Assembly: GCA_030606485.1 (NCBI GenBank)
Contig: JAUWGH010000012.1
Location: 1 to 50,601, forward strand
Direction: 5' to 3'
DNA length: 50,601 nucleotides
Source: Promethearchaeota archaeon
GTDB lineage: Archaea; Asgardarchaeota; Lokiarchaeia; Sigyniarchaeales; SOKP01
Below the pieces are notes generated by a model. The model was not told the DNA's origin. It worked only from the letters and a program-made list of their open reading frames with translations, and did not search any database. Below are positions 25,427 to 34,909 of the stretch, one piece after another (positions within the stretch are counted from its first letter, which is position 1; each line of letters opens with the position of its first letter). Made by a program: the position numbers and the translations under genes.

Positions 25427-26629
25427 TTAATTAATCATTTCTTCAGATTTTTTCCAAGCTTCAGAATTAATTTTTCTAATTCTATTAACAAATTCTTCTT
25501 CAGAAATATTCTCTTCATCAGCTAGGATATCATTTACTTTTTTAATTATTGGGTTTTCAATTTCTTTCGATTTTTTAACAAATTCCTGGTACTCTATTTT
25601 GTTAAAATGATTTTTAAATGGCTTAATAAAATCACTATGTTTACTCCATAACCATTCTGAATCTATTTTATCATTAGGTTTGGGTTCTAAAACTTTTAAT
25701 CCTGCTACAGGAAATATATAAGGCTTAAAAACACTTAAACATGGTAACATTGTACCTGTGAACCAATGAATTGATTTCCTCGAATTTGATCTAAGTAAAC
25801 TTACCTGACTTCCAGCTGATGGCGTTCCACGGTGCATACACAAACCAACTTTATGCTCTCGTAGAAATTCCATCATCAATGTAGGGGTTATTTTTCCTTT
25901 ATTTTCAGTTAATAGTTGCAAAGATCTACCATCTCGACAAGTAGGTGGAAATTTCTCTGGAATTGGTGCAGCTGAAAAATTTTTAGCAAAGTTAAAATCA
26001 TCATCATCTTTACAATAACCCTTTTCTATAGTATATTGTACTATTCCATCCCTTCTGAAATCACCTTTTCCCCGAATTGATAAATTATTTGAAATAGATC
26101 TTACATCTTTAACTACTTCAACAACCCACCACATATCTGCTGTTTCTAATAAGAAAGCTTCTTTAGGATCAGCAATTAAAAATGAATTATGGTAAGACCA
26201 TCCTTGAGCTCCAAAAGCACAGCTCCCTCCTTGTCCAAATTTTTCTAATAATTTTATGATCATATCAAGTGCTTCTTTTGCTGTTTTACCTCTTTCGAGT
26301 CCTAAACGTAAGAGATCCATTCCTAATAAGCCGGTATCTCTTAATGGTTCCTTAGTAAAAACAGCTTCATTACCAATAACTACACCATATTCATTTGTAC
26401 CCATTTCAGCACCATACATCCACCAAGGTTGGCTTAATAATACTGCAGCATTCTCGTTAACTTGAGGAATCGAAATATAGGTGCATTTTAATTCCTCTCC
26501 AATAGCATGCTTGGTTCTGGGAGAATAGGTAATTAGTTGAGCTTCTGATTGAGGTCTATCACTATTTTTTCCAAAAATCACATCCCCATTTTTAGTACTA
26601 TTTGTTAATGCAAGAAATGTATCACACAT
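25427..26629 (-). CDS. Peptidase C69/secernin-like Ntn hydrolase
   Basis: The protein starts MCDTFLALTNSTKNGDVIFG, placing Cys2 directly after Met as the N-terminal nucleophile of the C69 dipeptidase/secernin group of Ntn hydrolases. GKNSDRPQSEAQ, GTNEYGVVIGNEAVFT and DLLRLGLERGKTAKEALDMI are family blocks. Such enzymes cleave dipeptides or amide bonds after removal of Met1. The 400-residue length fits. There is no signal peptide, so a cytosolic enzyme is expected. The 272-bp region between it and the polymerase gene holds no convincing gene. The substrate is unknown. Confidence 0.85.
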   Translation of the reverse strand: MCDTFLALTNSTKNGDVIFGKNSDRPQSEAQLITYSPRTKHAIGEELKCTYISIPQVNENAAVLLSQPWWMYGAEMGTNEYGVVIGNEAVFTKEPLRDTGLLGMDLLRLGLERGKTAKEALDMIIKLLEKFGQGGSCAFGAQGWSYHNSFLIADPKEAFLLETADMWWVVEVVKDVRSISNNLSIRGKGDFRRDGIVQYTIEKGYCKDDDDFNFAKNFSAAPIPEKFPPTCRDGRSLQLLTENKGKITPTLMMEFLREHKVGLCMHRGTPSAGSQVSLLRSNSRKSIHWFTGTMLPCLSVFKPYIFPVAGLKVLEPKPNDKIDSEWLWSKHSDFIKPFKNHFNKIEYQEFVKKSKEIENPIIKKVNDILADEENISEEEFVNRIRKINSEAWKKSEEMIN

Positions 26630-26911
26630 AATAATTCAAATAGAAATAGAAATAGAAAGTAAAAAAAGTTTTATTATTTTAAAAATGGAAATCAAAAAAG
26701 ATAATTTGAAAGAAATAAAATAACTTTCGATTTTTTCAAATGCTTTTCTAATCAATTTAGGATAGAATCTAAAATTATTTACATTAGATTGAATTTTCTT
26801 GTAGAAATTTAATACTTAATGCGAATTAATAGTTATTTAAAATTAGGTTTAAGAACAATAAAATTATAATTAATTTATTATTACAATTGAAAAATCTTAT
26901 TAAAATATGAA

Positions 26912-28690
26912 ATGAAAGTTTGGATATTTACCTTTGAATACGTAGGTATTTTGAAAGTTGGCGGATTAGGTGAGGTTCCGGCAAACCAAGCAAAATCCCT
27001 TAAAGATGAGTTGGATATTACAATCTTTATGCCTTCCCATGGTAAAAAAGATAATTTTCAATCAAGTTCGAATATATTTGATTTAGGATTAAATTTTACG
27101 GGGGATTTTATCCCATATGAGTTTGATATTCATATTTCACACGCAAAATATGATATTTCACTACATAAAGTAGAAGTTAATGGAATAAATGTTATATTAG
27201 TTTCCGGAAATAATGAAATTTCAAAAAAGATTTTAGAAGATCCACGTGTTTATAGTCCTGAATCTTTATCTGGAAAAATTGGATTATTTAGCTATGCAAT
27301 TAGACATTATGTGGAATATTTAATTGAAAATAATCCAAATTTATTACCTGATATTGTGCATATTCATGATTATCATCCATTCATAGCTTTTATCGCTATG
27401 AAACAGGAATTATTAAAACATGATTTAAATATTCCTTCTATTATTACATTTCATTTATTGACATGGCCAAGAAAAAATAAGCGTTTTCTAAAAGCATGTG
27501 GCATTGATGATACATCTCTGCTAATTTGGTTGGATAATGAGAAAAAAAAATTATCATTTGAGGAAATTTTTGAATTAGCAAGAAACAATGAACGTATGAA
27601 TCCTTCATTAGAAAAAATTTGCGCATTAATTGCAGACATCATAACTTCAGTGAGTAAATCATACTTAGAATCAGATGTAATACCCAATCTTGGAGGTGAT
27701 TTAATTTTTCCCAAATCAGATTTTGTATGGGATGGATGTGACTGGGATTACGATGAAATAATAACTGAGATTAAAAACAAATTTTCTAAAGAAATTATAA
27801 ATTTTGCTGGCATTACTGATTATTCAAAAATATCCCGATGGGATATGAGAAGATTTCTATTAAAATTTAAAATTGAGAATATTCCTAAAAATGAACCAAT
27901 TATTACATCGAAAATCGTTTTAAAGGTTGTTAATTCTATAAATGGGGTTTATCCAATACTCCAAGATCGAAAGGTTAAAGCGTTTAATGAAGATGGCCCT
28001 TTAATTCTAACTTCAGGTAGAATTTCACATCAAAAAGGAATAGATACTATTTTAAAATCAATTCCTCTAGTAATTGAGAAGGTTCCTAAAGCAAGATTTT
28101 TAATGCTTTTGATGCCCAACGAATATACTCTGGAGGATGTCAAATCTTATGCTAAATTCATGAAAATTCATCCTCAAAATCTTAGAATTTTATTTGGCAA
28201 ATCAATATCAATTTATCATCTTGCCCATATTTGCGCGGATCTTTATTGTTGTCCTTCTAGATGGGAACCCTTTGGAATTATTGCGCTTGAAGCCATGTCT
28301 TCCAAAATCCCAGTAATCGCCACTAAAGTAGGAGGTTTTCAAGAATCCATAATCGACCTTAATAATGACTTAGAAAATGGAACAGGAATTCTAGTTAAGA
28401 AAGAAAATCCAGAAGAATTAGCTAATGCACTTGTTTCAATGTTAATCACTTCTGAAATTTGTAGAATAAAGAAGACTAAAGACCTAATCCCAAAATCTGA
28501 ATTGAATTTAATGGTGCATGATATCTTCTATCCTGCTCTTAGAAAGAGAGTTATAGAGGATAACCTTTATTATGATAAGATTAAGGAGAATTGTCTGAAG
28601 AGAGTAGAGGAAAATTTCAGATGGAAAATAGTCTCTAAAAAACTTCTCTCTCTCTATAATAAGTCAAAAAAATTAATAAAAAATAATTAA
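26912..28690 (+). CDS. glgA: Glycogen/starch synthase-like glycosyltransferase (GT5)
   Basis: GT5 enzymes extend alpha-1,4-glucan from ADP- or UDP-glucose. The nucleotide-sugar loop KVGGLGEV (15-22), HIHDYHPFIA near 150, the GRISHQKGIDTILKS segment near 370 and SRWEPFGIIALEAMSS (about 449-464, containing the EX7E pair) are all present. At 592 residues it is longer than bacterial GlgA, with added sequence between the two Rossmann-like domains (about 245-340) and a C-terminal extension. Together with the GH57 gene it supports an alpha-glucan reserve. A DUF3795 gene follows after 15 bp and is probably co-transcribed. Confidence 0.85.
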   Translation: MKVWIFTFEYVGILKVGGLGEVPANQAKSLKDELDITIFMPSHGKKDNFQSSSNIFDLGLNFTGDFIPYEFDIHISHAKYDISLHKVEVNGINVILVSGNNEISKKILEDPRVYSPESLSGKIGLFSYAIRHYVEYLIENNPNLLPDIVHIHDYHPFIAFIAMKQELLKHDLNIPSIITFHLLTWPRKNKRFLKACGIDDTSLLIWLDNEKKKLSFEEIFELARNNERMNPSLEKICALIADIITSVSKSYLESDVIPNLGGDLIFPKSDFVWDGCDWDYDEIITEIKNKFSKEIINFAGITDYSKISRWDMRRFLLKFKIENIPKNEPIITSKIVLKVVNSINGVYPILQDRKVKAFNEDGPLILTSGRISHQKGIDTILKSIPLVIEKVPKARFLMLLMPNEYTLEDVKSYAKFMKIHPQNLRILFGKSISIYHLAHICADLYCCPSRWEPFGIIALEAMSSKIPVIATKVGGFQESIIDLNNDLENGTGILVKKENPEELANALVSMLITSEICRIKKTKDLIPKSELNLMVHDIFYPALRKRVIEDNLYYDKIKENCLKRVEENFRWKIVSKKLLSLYNKSKKLIKNN

Positions 28691-28705
28691 CAGAGGGAAT
28701 ATGGT

Positions 28706-29119
28706 ATGGAGGAATTGTTAAGGTGGCATGCTCCTTGCGGAATTTATTGTAAAGCTTGTCCTGGAATAAGATTTTATAACTGTAAGGGATGTCGAGAAGA
28801 AAAAGGTAGAATATCTAAATTTCCTACATGCAAAACTTTTGAGTGTGTTATTAGTAAGGGATATGATTTTTGTTATGAATGTGAAGAATTTCCTTGCGAA
28901 ATGCTTATGCCTATCGTTAATTTTGAAATCTTTTTACCACATAATTCGAAAGTCTACAACTCAGTTATGATAAAGAAACTAGGTTTAGAAGAATGGTCAA
29001 ACATTTGCGAAGAAAGAACCAATTATTATTATAAAGGAAAAAAAATTCGCTATGGTGGCGATCCACTTACCCTTGAAAAAAAAGATGCGAGTTTGTATAA
29101 AAAAAAGGAAAAGAAATAA
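28706..29119 (+). CDS. DUF3795 Cys-rich protein
   Basis: The 137-residue protein has ten Cys within the first 64 residues (11, 15, 18, 26, 29, 42, 47, 56, 59, 64), arranged as CGIYCKACPG, CKGCREEKG, CKTFEC and CYECEEFPCE. This is the DUF3795 signature, presumed to bind metal. The tail is Lys-rich. It follows the glycogen synthase gene with a 15-bp spacer containing AGAGGG, a plausible ribosome binding site. Function is unknown in the whole family, and the link to glucan metabolism rests only on the arrangement. Confidence 0.8.
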   Translation: MEELLRWHAPCGIYCKACPGIRFYNCKGCREEKGRISKFPTCKTFECVISKGYDFCYECEEFPCEMLMPIVNFEIFLPHNSKVYNSVMIKKLGLEEWSNICEERTNYYYKGKKIRYGGDPLTLEKKDASLYKKKEKK

Positions 29120-29168
29120 TTGGTTTGACAAAAATAACAATATCTGTGAGAATTCAAGGGATTAAAAA

Positions 29169-29328
29169 ATGGTAAAAAAAATCCTTGCGACTGGTGCATC
29201 TGGTTCAACGGTTGGGGAAACTTTTAAGGAGTAATATAGAAGAGAAGAATCTTGTTTATTCTAAAAGTGAAGTTATAAATCTCATTGAGAATTGCAACAC
29301 CGACATGAACTATTTTTTACAATTTTAA
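29169..29328 (+). pseudogene. Frameshifted N-terminal remnant of a Rossmann-fold (SDR/NmrA-like) gene
   Basis: The ATG frame reads MVKKILATGASGSTVGE, a nucleotide-binding Rossmann start, and then stops after 21 codons. In the next frame the text continues without a break as LLRSNIEEKNLVYSKSEVI and on to a stop at 29326. One extra base in the GGGGAAAC tract near 29214-29220 explains the switch. Even when joined, the product is only about 53 residues, so most of the gene is gone. It differs from the intact SDR at 20.6 kb and is not a recent copy of it. Confidence 0.55.
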
Positions 29329-29359
29329 ATAGTTTTTTCTTTAAGAAAGAATGAAGTAA

Positions 29360-29971
29360 ATGTTATTTTTTGATTTTGACCCGTTTGGTGGTTTTATAAT
29401 GGCATTTAGTGACGTTATAGATATGATAATAAACATTTATATCATAATTCTGCCGTACATGAAAAATATATTTGCGACTATTTTTCTAATAATGGGAATC
29501 TTATTGATTTATAAGATCTTTTTCAAAAGGAGAAAGAATGTAAAAATTAAAACCGGATATTATCAACCTATTATTCCAGAGACTTTATTAGGTATTTTTT
29601 ATATAATACTTGCATGGGGATTATATTTTGATTTTATCTTAATGTTAATTATTAATATAAGTGAATTAGCTCCTCCACCCTTGATATTTTATATTATTGA
29701 ATCGCTTGGATATTCTGGATTTGCTGATATATTTGTCCCTCTAACTTCAGAATGGCAGAATTTAAATAATCTCCAGCTGCTGGGCATGTTATTTATTGGA
29801 ACTATATCTATTTTAGGTTTTATTTTATTAATTTATGGAATTCTAGTATTTATCAATAAGGATCTTAAGGGAAAGAAGAATAGTTTTGGTTCGATAATTG
29901 GAGGTTTTGCAATTATTTTAATTTTGGGTTTATCTCCAGGAGCTTCTCTATTATTAATAAACTCAATATAA
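29360..29971 (+). CDS. Hypothetical four-helix membrane protein
   Basis: This protein of 203 residues (190 if the ATG at 29399 is used) has about five hydrophobic segments: residues 17-52, 70-100, 135-160 and 172-200. A basic loop FKRRKNVKIKTGYYQP lies after the first pair. The C-terminal membrane segments end GLSPGASLLLINSI. No family was recognised. It precedes the MFS transporter on the same strand by about 100 bp, so co-transcription is possible. Codon use matches the neighbours. Confidence 0.6.
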   Translation: MLFFDFDPFGGFIMAFSDVIDMIINIYIIILPYMKNIFATIFLIMGILLIYKIFFKRRKNVKIKTGYYQPIIPETLLGIFYIILAWGLYFDFILMLIINISELAPPPLIFYIIESLGYSGFADIFVPLTSEWQNLNNLQLLGMLFIGTISILGFILLIYGILVFINKDLKGKKNSFGSIIGGFAIILILGLSPGASLLLINSI

Positions 29972-30074
29972 GAAATTCACTTCTTTTATTTCCATGAATT
30001 AATTAAACCTTAAGAATGGAAATATTGGAACTGGTTAAAAAAAAACTTTTCAGTTATGAATAATTCTTATTATA

Positions 30075-31301
30075 ATGAGAAATCGTATTATTCTACTTCT
30101 ATCGGTTTTTTTCCAAATGGCTGGAGGGATCTCATTTTTTACATATTATCCAAGATTTCTTTCAGCTCTTGGTGCTGATAATTTCCTCATTAGCTTTATT
30201 ATTTCAATGTTTTCATTAGCTTCTTTTATTTTTCCATCAATAATTGGCTTTTTTTCTGACAAATTTCAAACAAGAAAGAAGTTTATTAGATACGGAATTA
30301 TCGGGAATATAATTATTATAATTCCCATATTTTTTATAGGAATAGAATACATATGGATTTATTTTCCTTTAATTTTTATTAGTGGGTTTTTTATAAATTG
30401 TTATGGCATGATTTATCCTTTATTTTCAGAAGTTTGTTTAAATGATTCAAAATGGATTTCTTATTACAGTGCAGTTGTTGCTTCAGCATGGTTCTTTGGT
30501 TCTTTTTTTTGTGGAATATATGTAGATCTTATCGGAATTGAATATTTATTTTATTATTATATCTCATTTTTATTAATCAGTTTTATTTTTTCTTTATTTA
30601 TAAAAGAGGATAGAGAAGAAATATTTAAGTTAAACAAATCTTTAAAAAAGGATAATCTTGTAAATGTTGATTTAGAGAAAATTCAACATGATAATATATT
30701 AAATACTATATCTTATTCTCTTTATTTTGCATTATTTTTTAGAAATTTTGGAATTCGCCCTATTTTTAATGTACTTGCGATCTTTTTTGCTTTAACTTTA
30801 ACATCAGATATAGAAATCGGTTTTTTAATTAGTATAAATTTTTTACTTCAAATTGCCATTTCAGTTATGATTGGAAGAATTATTAATAAGAAAAACATGA
30901 AATTCATACTTATTTTAGGATTTATATTTAGCTCATTTGCTATGCTTGGATATTATTTCTCACGAGATTTCTGGGGTTTTCTAATTGCTCAATTACTAGT
31001 AAGCATCAGTTATGCTGCCTTTTGGACAGCATCAATTATATATATCTCCCAAAACACTACACCTGAGAATAAGGGGCGTTATGTTGGTCATGCAAATTCA
31101 TTTTTTAGTTTAGGAAACTTTACGGGAAATATTTTTTTTGGAATCCTATTAATGATAAATGATAATTTTTATTTTACTATTCTTGTATTGTTCTTATTCC
31201 CAACCATTTCTGCATTATTTATCCTTTTTGGATTCAAATCAACTAAAACAATGGAAATTAAAAATAACCTTCATTCCAAAAGGGAAATAATTGCTGTGTA
31301 A
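30075..31301 (+). CDS. MFS transporter
   Basis: The 408-residue protein has about 12 hydrophobic helices in two halves. The loop after helix 2 reads GFFSDKFQTRKKFIRYG, a variant of the MFS motif GxxxDRxGRR. The central loop (about 185-205) is charged. The second half starts near LYFALFFRNFG. MFS proteins exchange small solutes across the membrane; this one gives no hint of substrate. The last 44 bp overlap the end of the opposing helicase gene, so the two transcripts are antisense at their 3' ends. Confidence 0.82.
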   Translation: MRNRIILLLSVFFQMAGGISFFTYYPRFLSALGADNFLISFIISMFSLASFIFPSIIGFFSDKFQTRKKFIRYGIIGNIIIIIPIFFIGIEYIWIYFPLIFISGFFINCYGMIYPLFSEVCLNDSKWISYYSAVVASAWFFGSFFCGIYVDLIGIEYLFYYYISFLLISFIFSLFIKEDREEIFKLNKSLKKDNLVNVDLEKIQHDNILNTISYSLYFALFFRNFGIRPIFNVLAIFFALTLTSDIEIGFLISINFLLQIAISVMIGRIINKKNMKFILILGFIFSSFAMLGYYFSRDFWGFLIAQLLVSISYAAFWTASIIYISQNTTPENKGRYVGHANSFFSLGNFTGNIFFGILLMINDNFYFTILVLFLFPTISALFILFGFKSTKTMEIKNNLHSKREIIAV

Positions 31302-33253
31302 TTGCACCCTTTTTATCAGGTATAACTTCAATTTCATCTCTAAGCCAAGATGATATCCATTTTATTTTGTCTTTAAACCTATTATCTAGAAATATTATTG
31401 CTCCTTTATCTTTAATTAACCTAATTGGCCGTCCAGCTGCTTGATTCGCTCTCTCAATTGCCGGGTATAAGTAACCGAATATCCAGCCTTTCTTATTAAA
31501 AACATTATCATAATATTTAATTTTAGCATTAACCCGTGGCGTAGGGATATGATACGGGAAACCAGCTATAACAACAGAATTCATGAATTCAGCAGGATAA
31601 TCTTCTCCTTCGCTGTTTCGACCACCGCATACCCCTAAGAGCACAGCTCCAGTATTTTTTCCTTCATTTTTAAATTTTTCAATCATTACTGCATTTTCTG
31701 CTGCAGAAATATTTGAATCTTCAATAAATAATATTTTATTGTATTTTTGAACTATTTGTTCAATATCTTGCTTTAAAAGTGCTTTAAGCACATTATAAGA
31801 TGCACAAAATATACCTACATTCCCCGGGGTGCAATAAATCACTTCTTCAATTTTATAAACCATCTTTTTATATGTTTGAGCATTTCTATTTTCTTTTTTT
31901 GTGTTTACGTTCTCAATGATTAAAGCTTTAATATTCTTTTTTGGGAAGGGGGATGGTGATACAATTACTTTTGTTGCTTTACCGGTTTCATTTAATCCCA
32001 TTAAATTAGTATATACGTATGGGTTTACTGTACCGGAGAGACTCAATGTAGAAAATGCCTTCTTAAAAACAGGAACGGTTATTTCTCGAGGATCTAAAGC
32101 CACAATCTCCATAGAAATGTTTTTATTGCCTTCTCGTGTCGTCCTTAGATTATAACAAAAGAAAAATCGTTCATTATCTAAGACTTCTAACCATTTTAAC
32201 CAATATTTTGCGATTGACCCGATATAATCGCGTTGAACTAATCCCTGACTTGATTTAATTTCGGCTACATAAGAACTAAATTCTTTCAACTCTTTTATTA
32301 AAATTTTAAAGCTGTTTAAATCCTTTAATCCTATCTTTTCATAAAGATTTTTTACCAAAATCTCTGGATTTAATTCACGCTCCTCTATGTTAAGATTTTT
32401 TTGTTTGTTTTCCAGATGAGCAATTAAAATTCTTACTAAATTTATCATATTCCGATCAGAGTTATAAAGTTCCAAATCTTTTAGAGCCAATTTGAGAATA
32501 AATGGAGTTATACGCTTAGAATTTACTTCCGTTGCCATACTTAAGATATTGTGGCATTCATCATTTATTAAAATACAGTTAAATAGATCCGTATTTATAA
32601 ATTTTAAGAAAACCTCCTTTATATCAGGATTAAATAGCCAGTGATATGAACAAATTACAATTCCCACTTTTTCTAATAGAAGTTTGCTTAAGAAATACGG
32701 ACAGTACCCCGCTCCAACTGCGAAACTAATAATCTCATCAGCATCACATGGTTCTATTAGAAGCTTTTTTGCAATTTTCGAAATATCTTCGGCTTTACCT
32801 AGATCTCTCATTAATTTTGAAAAATATTTGCAATTCTTATTTTTTCTTAAATCTCTGCAAACAGAAATACTATCCCGGGGTGATAATTTGAGTTGAAGCA
32901 GAGTTTTATTAAGACACATTTCATGCCGTCCTTTAATGCTAATTCCATTGATTGGTCTATCAAATTTGTTTTTTGATAAAAACTTTGTAATTTTTTTTAA
33001 TTCTCTGAGTGCTCTGAAATTTTGTGTGTGAGTTCTGCAAAGATATATAATTTTTAAGCCATTTTCAAGAGCTAAGGGTAAAATGCTACTGAGAGCAATT
33101 ATTGTTTTCCCAGTACCATTGGGAGCGACTAAAATAATGTTCTTTCTTTCTTTGACACAATCACTAATTTCTTTTGTATTTTCCTCTTGTCCTTTTCTAA
33201 AGGCTTCATAAGGGAAAAAGGTTGCATATTTAAATACGATAAATTTACACCAT
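31258..33253 (-). CDS. XPD/Rad3-family FeS helicase with disrupted start
   Basis: This is a superfamily 2 DNA helicase of the XPD type. Motifs seen: FPYEAFRKGQEE (Q-like), APNGTGKT (Walker A), KIIYLCRTHTQ (motif Ia), four Cys that would hold the FeS cluster (MCLNK, SVCRD, KNCKYF, YCPYF), NDECHN in the DEAH position, GVCGGRNSEGEDY (V) and QAAGRPIR (VI). The frame is open upstream of Walker A to a stop just before KLKWCKF, but it contains no ATG, GTG or TTG. An ATG at 33253 opens ATG GTG TAA; deleting one T gives MVKFIVFKYATFF in the helicase frame. So either there is a one-base error or mutation, a frameshift, or an unusual start. The first ATG in the frame (32919) would remove Walker A. Confidence 0.8.
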
Positions 33254-33386
33254 TTAAGTTTCTAAATACTATGTAATAAATAATTTGATTAAAATATAAA
33301 ATATATTGAATGAGGGATTAGTAAATTAGTAAAAATAAAACTTATAAAGAAAAATTAAAATAATTCAAACTTATCTATTTAATTAA

Positions 33387-34250
33387 ATGCTGGAAAAATA
33401 TAATTTAAACTCAACCAAACTTCTTACACAGAAAGATATCATCCTAAAAACTTCAATATTTTTGATAGGTTTTTTATTAATTTTAGTGCAGAATTGGATA
33501 AACCCAATTTTAATTTTATATCCTATTGTCTCGTTTAGTTTTTCATTATTTTTTCAAATAATAGAGTCTAATAAGAAAATCACAGAAATAGAAGATTCTA
33601 TTATATCTTATAACCCTTTTGGAGGAGAAAATGGAAACTCAAATATATTGACCATATTTTCTTATTTGCAAATGCTTTTAATCTTTACAGCAGGGTTAGA
33701 TTCATTATTCCATCCACAATTAGTAGATAATTTTTTCTTGTTTTTTCTTATCCCCCTTGTATTCTTATATGGATTTGAATTCTTTTTGCTCCTTATTAAA
33801 GTTCTCAATAAAGCAATAATTGAAATTGATTTAAAAAATTTTAAGAATCAAATAAAACAAAATTCTAAAAATAAGATGAATAAAGATGTAATATCATTTA
33901 TTGAGATTAATAGATTTAAAAGATATTCTCTGTATAACCTTATTTTGTTTGTAATAATTCTGATTTTTACCTTGGGCATGTCATTCTTAGCATTCTTTAA
34001 TCAAATACTGGCGTTACCCTTTTATCTCCCCGGAACCGGTATTGAAGGTTCTCAACCCGTTAATATTTCTTATGGACTATATCTTAGCGTAATTATGCCA
34101 CCAATCTACACAATTTGGTTTTTGTATCAGATCTATAAAAACATAATAGATTTTTCTCATGATTCCACAGAAAAGGTTATTAATGTTATAACCGATGATT
34201 CAAAAAAAGCAGTTATATTAAATTTTCTTAATTTTAACAAAAATAATTGA
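33387..34250 (+). CDS. Hypothetical multi-pass membrane protein
   Basis: The protein has 287 residues with about six hydrophobic segments: 22-37, 42-60, 85-105, 115-137, 182-210 and 225-250. A cytoplasmic Lys-rich loop (FKNQIKQNSKNKMNKD) lies in the middle. There is a polar stretch NPFGGENGNSN near 75 and a possible external loop LPGTGIEGSQPVN near 215. No family was recognised. It lies 88 bp upstream of the Rab-like GTPase gene on the same strand, which raises the possibility of a membrane partner for it, but that is only context. Confidence 0.6.
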   Translation: MLEKYNLNSTKLLTQKDIILKTSIFLIGFLLILVQNWINPILILYPIVSFSFSLFFQIIESNKKITEIEDSIISYNPFGGENGNSNILTIFSYLQMLLIFTAGLDSLFHPQLVDNFFLFFLIPLVFLYGFEFFLLLIKVLNKAIIEIDLKNFKNQIKQNSKNKMNKDVISFIEINRFKRYSLYNLILFVIILIFTLGMSFLAFFNQILALPFYLPGTGIEGSQPVNISYGLYLSVIMPPIYTIWFLYQIYKNIIDFSHDSTEKVINVITDDSKKAVILNFLNFNKNN

Positions 34251-34338
34251 TTATAAATTTATAAATAACATAAATATTTTCCATATATTATAGAAGAATC
34301 ATTTATCTCTAATAGGTATAATAATAAAAAATTCGAAA

Positions 34339-34872
34339 ATGAGCAATAAGCCTTTATATGTATTTAAAATCATTGTCGTCGGCGAAGGCGGTGTTGGGAA
34401 AACCACAATGATCCGCCGGTTATGTTACCAAAAATATATGCCCCAAAAGCTCACAATAGGCGCGGATTTGGCTTCATATGACTTGGAGATCGATGATAAT
34501 CCTTTTAAATTACAGCTCTGGGATTTTGCGGGAGAAAAGAGGTTTAGATTCTTCCTTCCTTCTTATTGTAAAGGTGCAGTAGGCGCTCTCTTAGTATTTG
34601 ACCTCGCGAGATATTCAACCTTTAAAAAATTGAATGAGTGGTATGAGATAGTAACTCAAAATTCAAAACATCTTTCTATTATTTTAGTTGGTTCTAAATG
34701 CGATTTAGTGAAAGAAAAAGGTGCAATTGATTTTGAAGAAATACTAGAATTTCAAAAATCACATAATATTGAAGGCTATATCGAAACTTCGTCTAAAACA
34801 GGGGAAAACAATAAAGATGTCTTTGAACTACTAGTAAGAAAAATTAAAGATAAGATGGATAAAAATAAATAA
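34339..34872 (+). CDS. Rab/Ras-like small GTPase
   Basis: All G motifs are visible: G1 GEGGVGKT (15-22), G2 Thr39 in TIGAD, G3 WDFAGEKRF with Asp62 and Gly65, G4 SKCD (119-122) and G5 ETSSKTG (149-155). FLPSYCKGAVGALLVFD is Rab-like. The residue equal to Ras Gln61 is Glu66, which suggests altered intrinsic hydrolysis. The C-terminus ends KIKDKMDKNK with no Cys, so classical prenylation is impossible; membrane contact would need a partner. The 5' third of the gene (GTCGTCGGCGAAGGCGGTG) has more GC than its neighbours. Roadblock and longin proteins in the same window are candidate regulators. Confidence 0.93.
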   Translation: MSNKPLYVFKIIVVGEGGVGKTTMIRRLCYQKYMPQKLTIGADLASYDLEIDDNPFKLQLWDFAGEKRFRFFLPSYCKGAVGALLVFDLARYSTFKKLNEWYEIVTQNSKHLSIILVGSKCDLVKEKGAIDFEEILEFQKSHNIEGYIETSSKTGENNKDVFELLVRKIKDKMDKNK

Positions 34873-34909
34873 GGTAATTTTAATATAAAAAGGAAAAAAA
34901 AATTAGGGT

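Noticed and set aside
31258-32919. Helicase read from the first in-frame ATG
   Set aside because: This start would remove the Walker A motif and motif Ia, which are clearly encoded in the same frame upstream.
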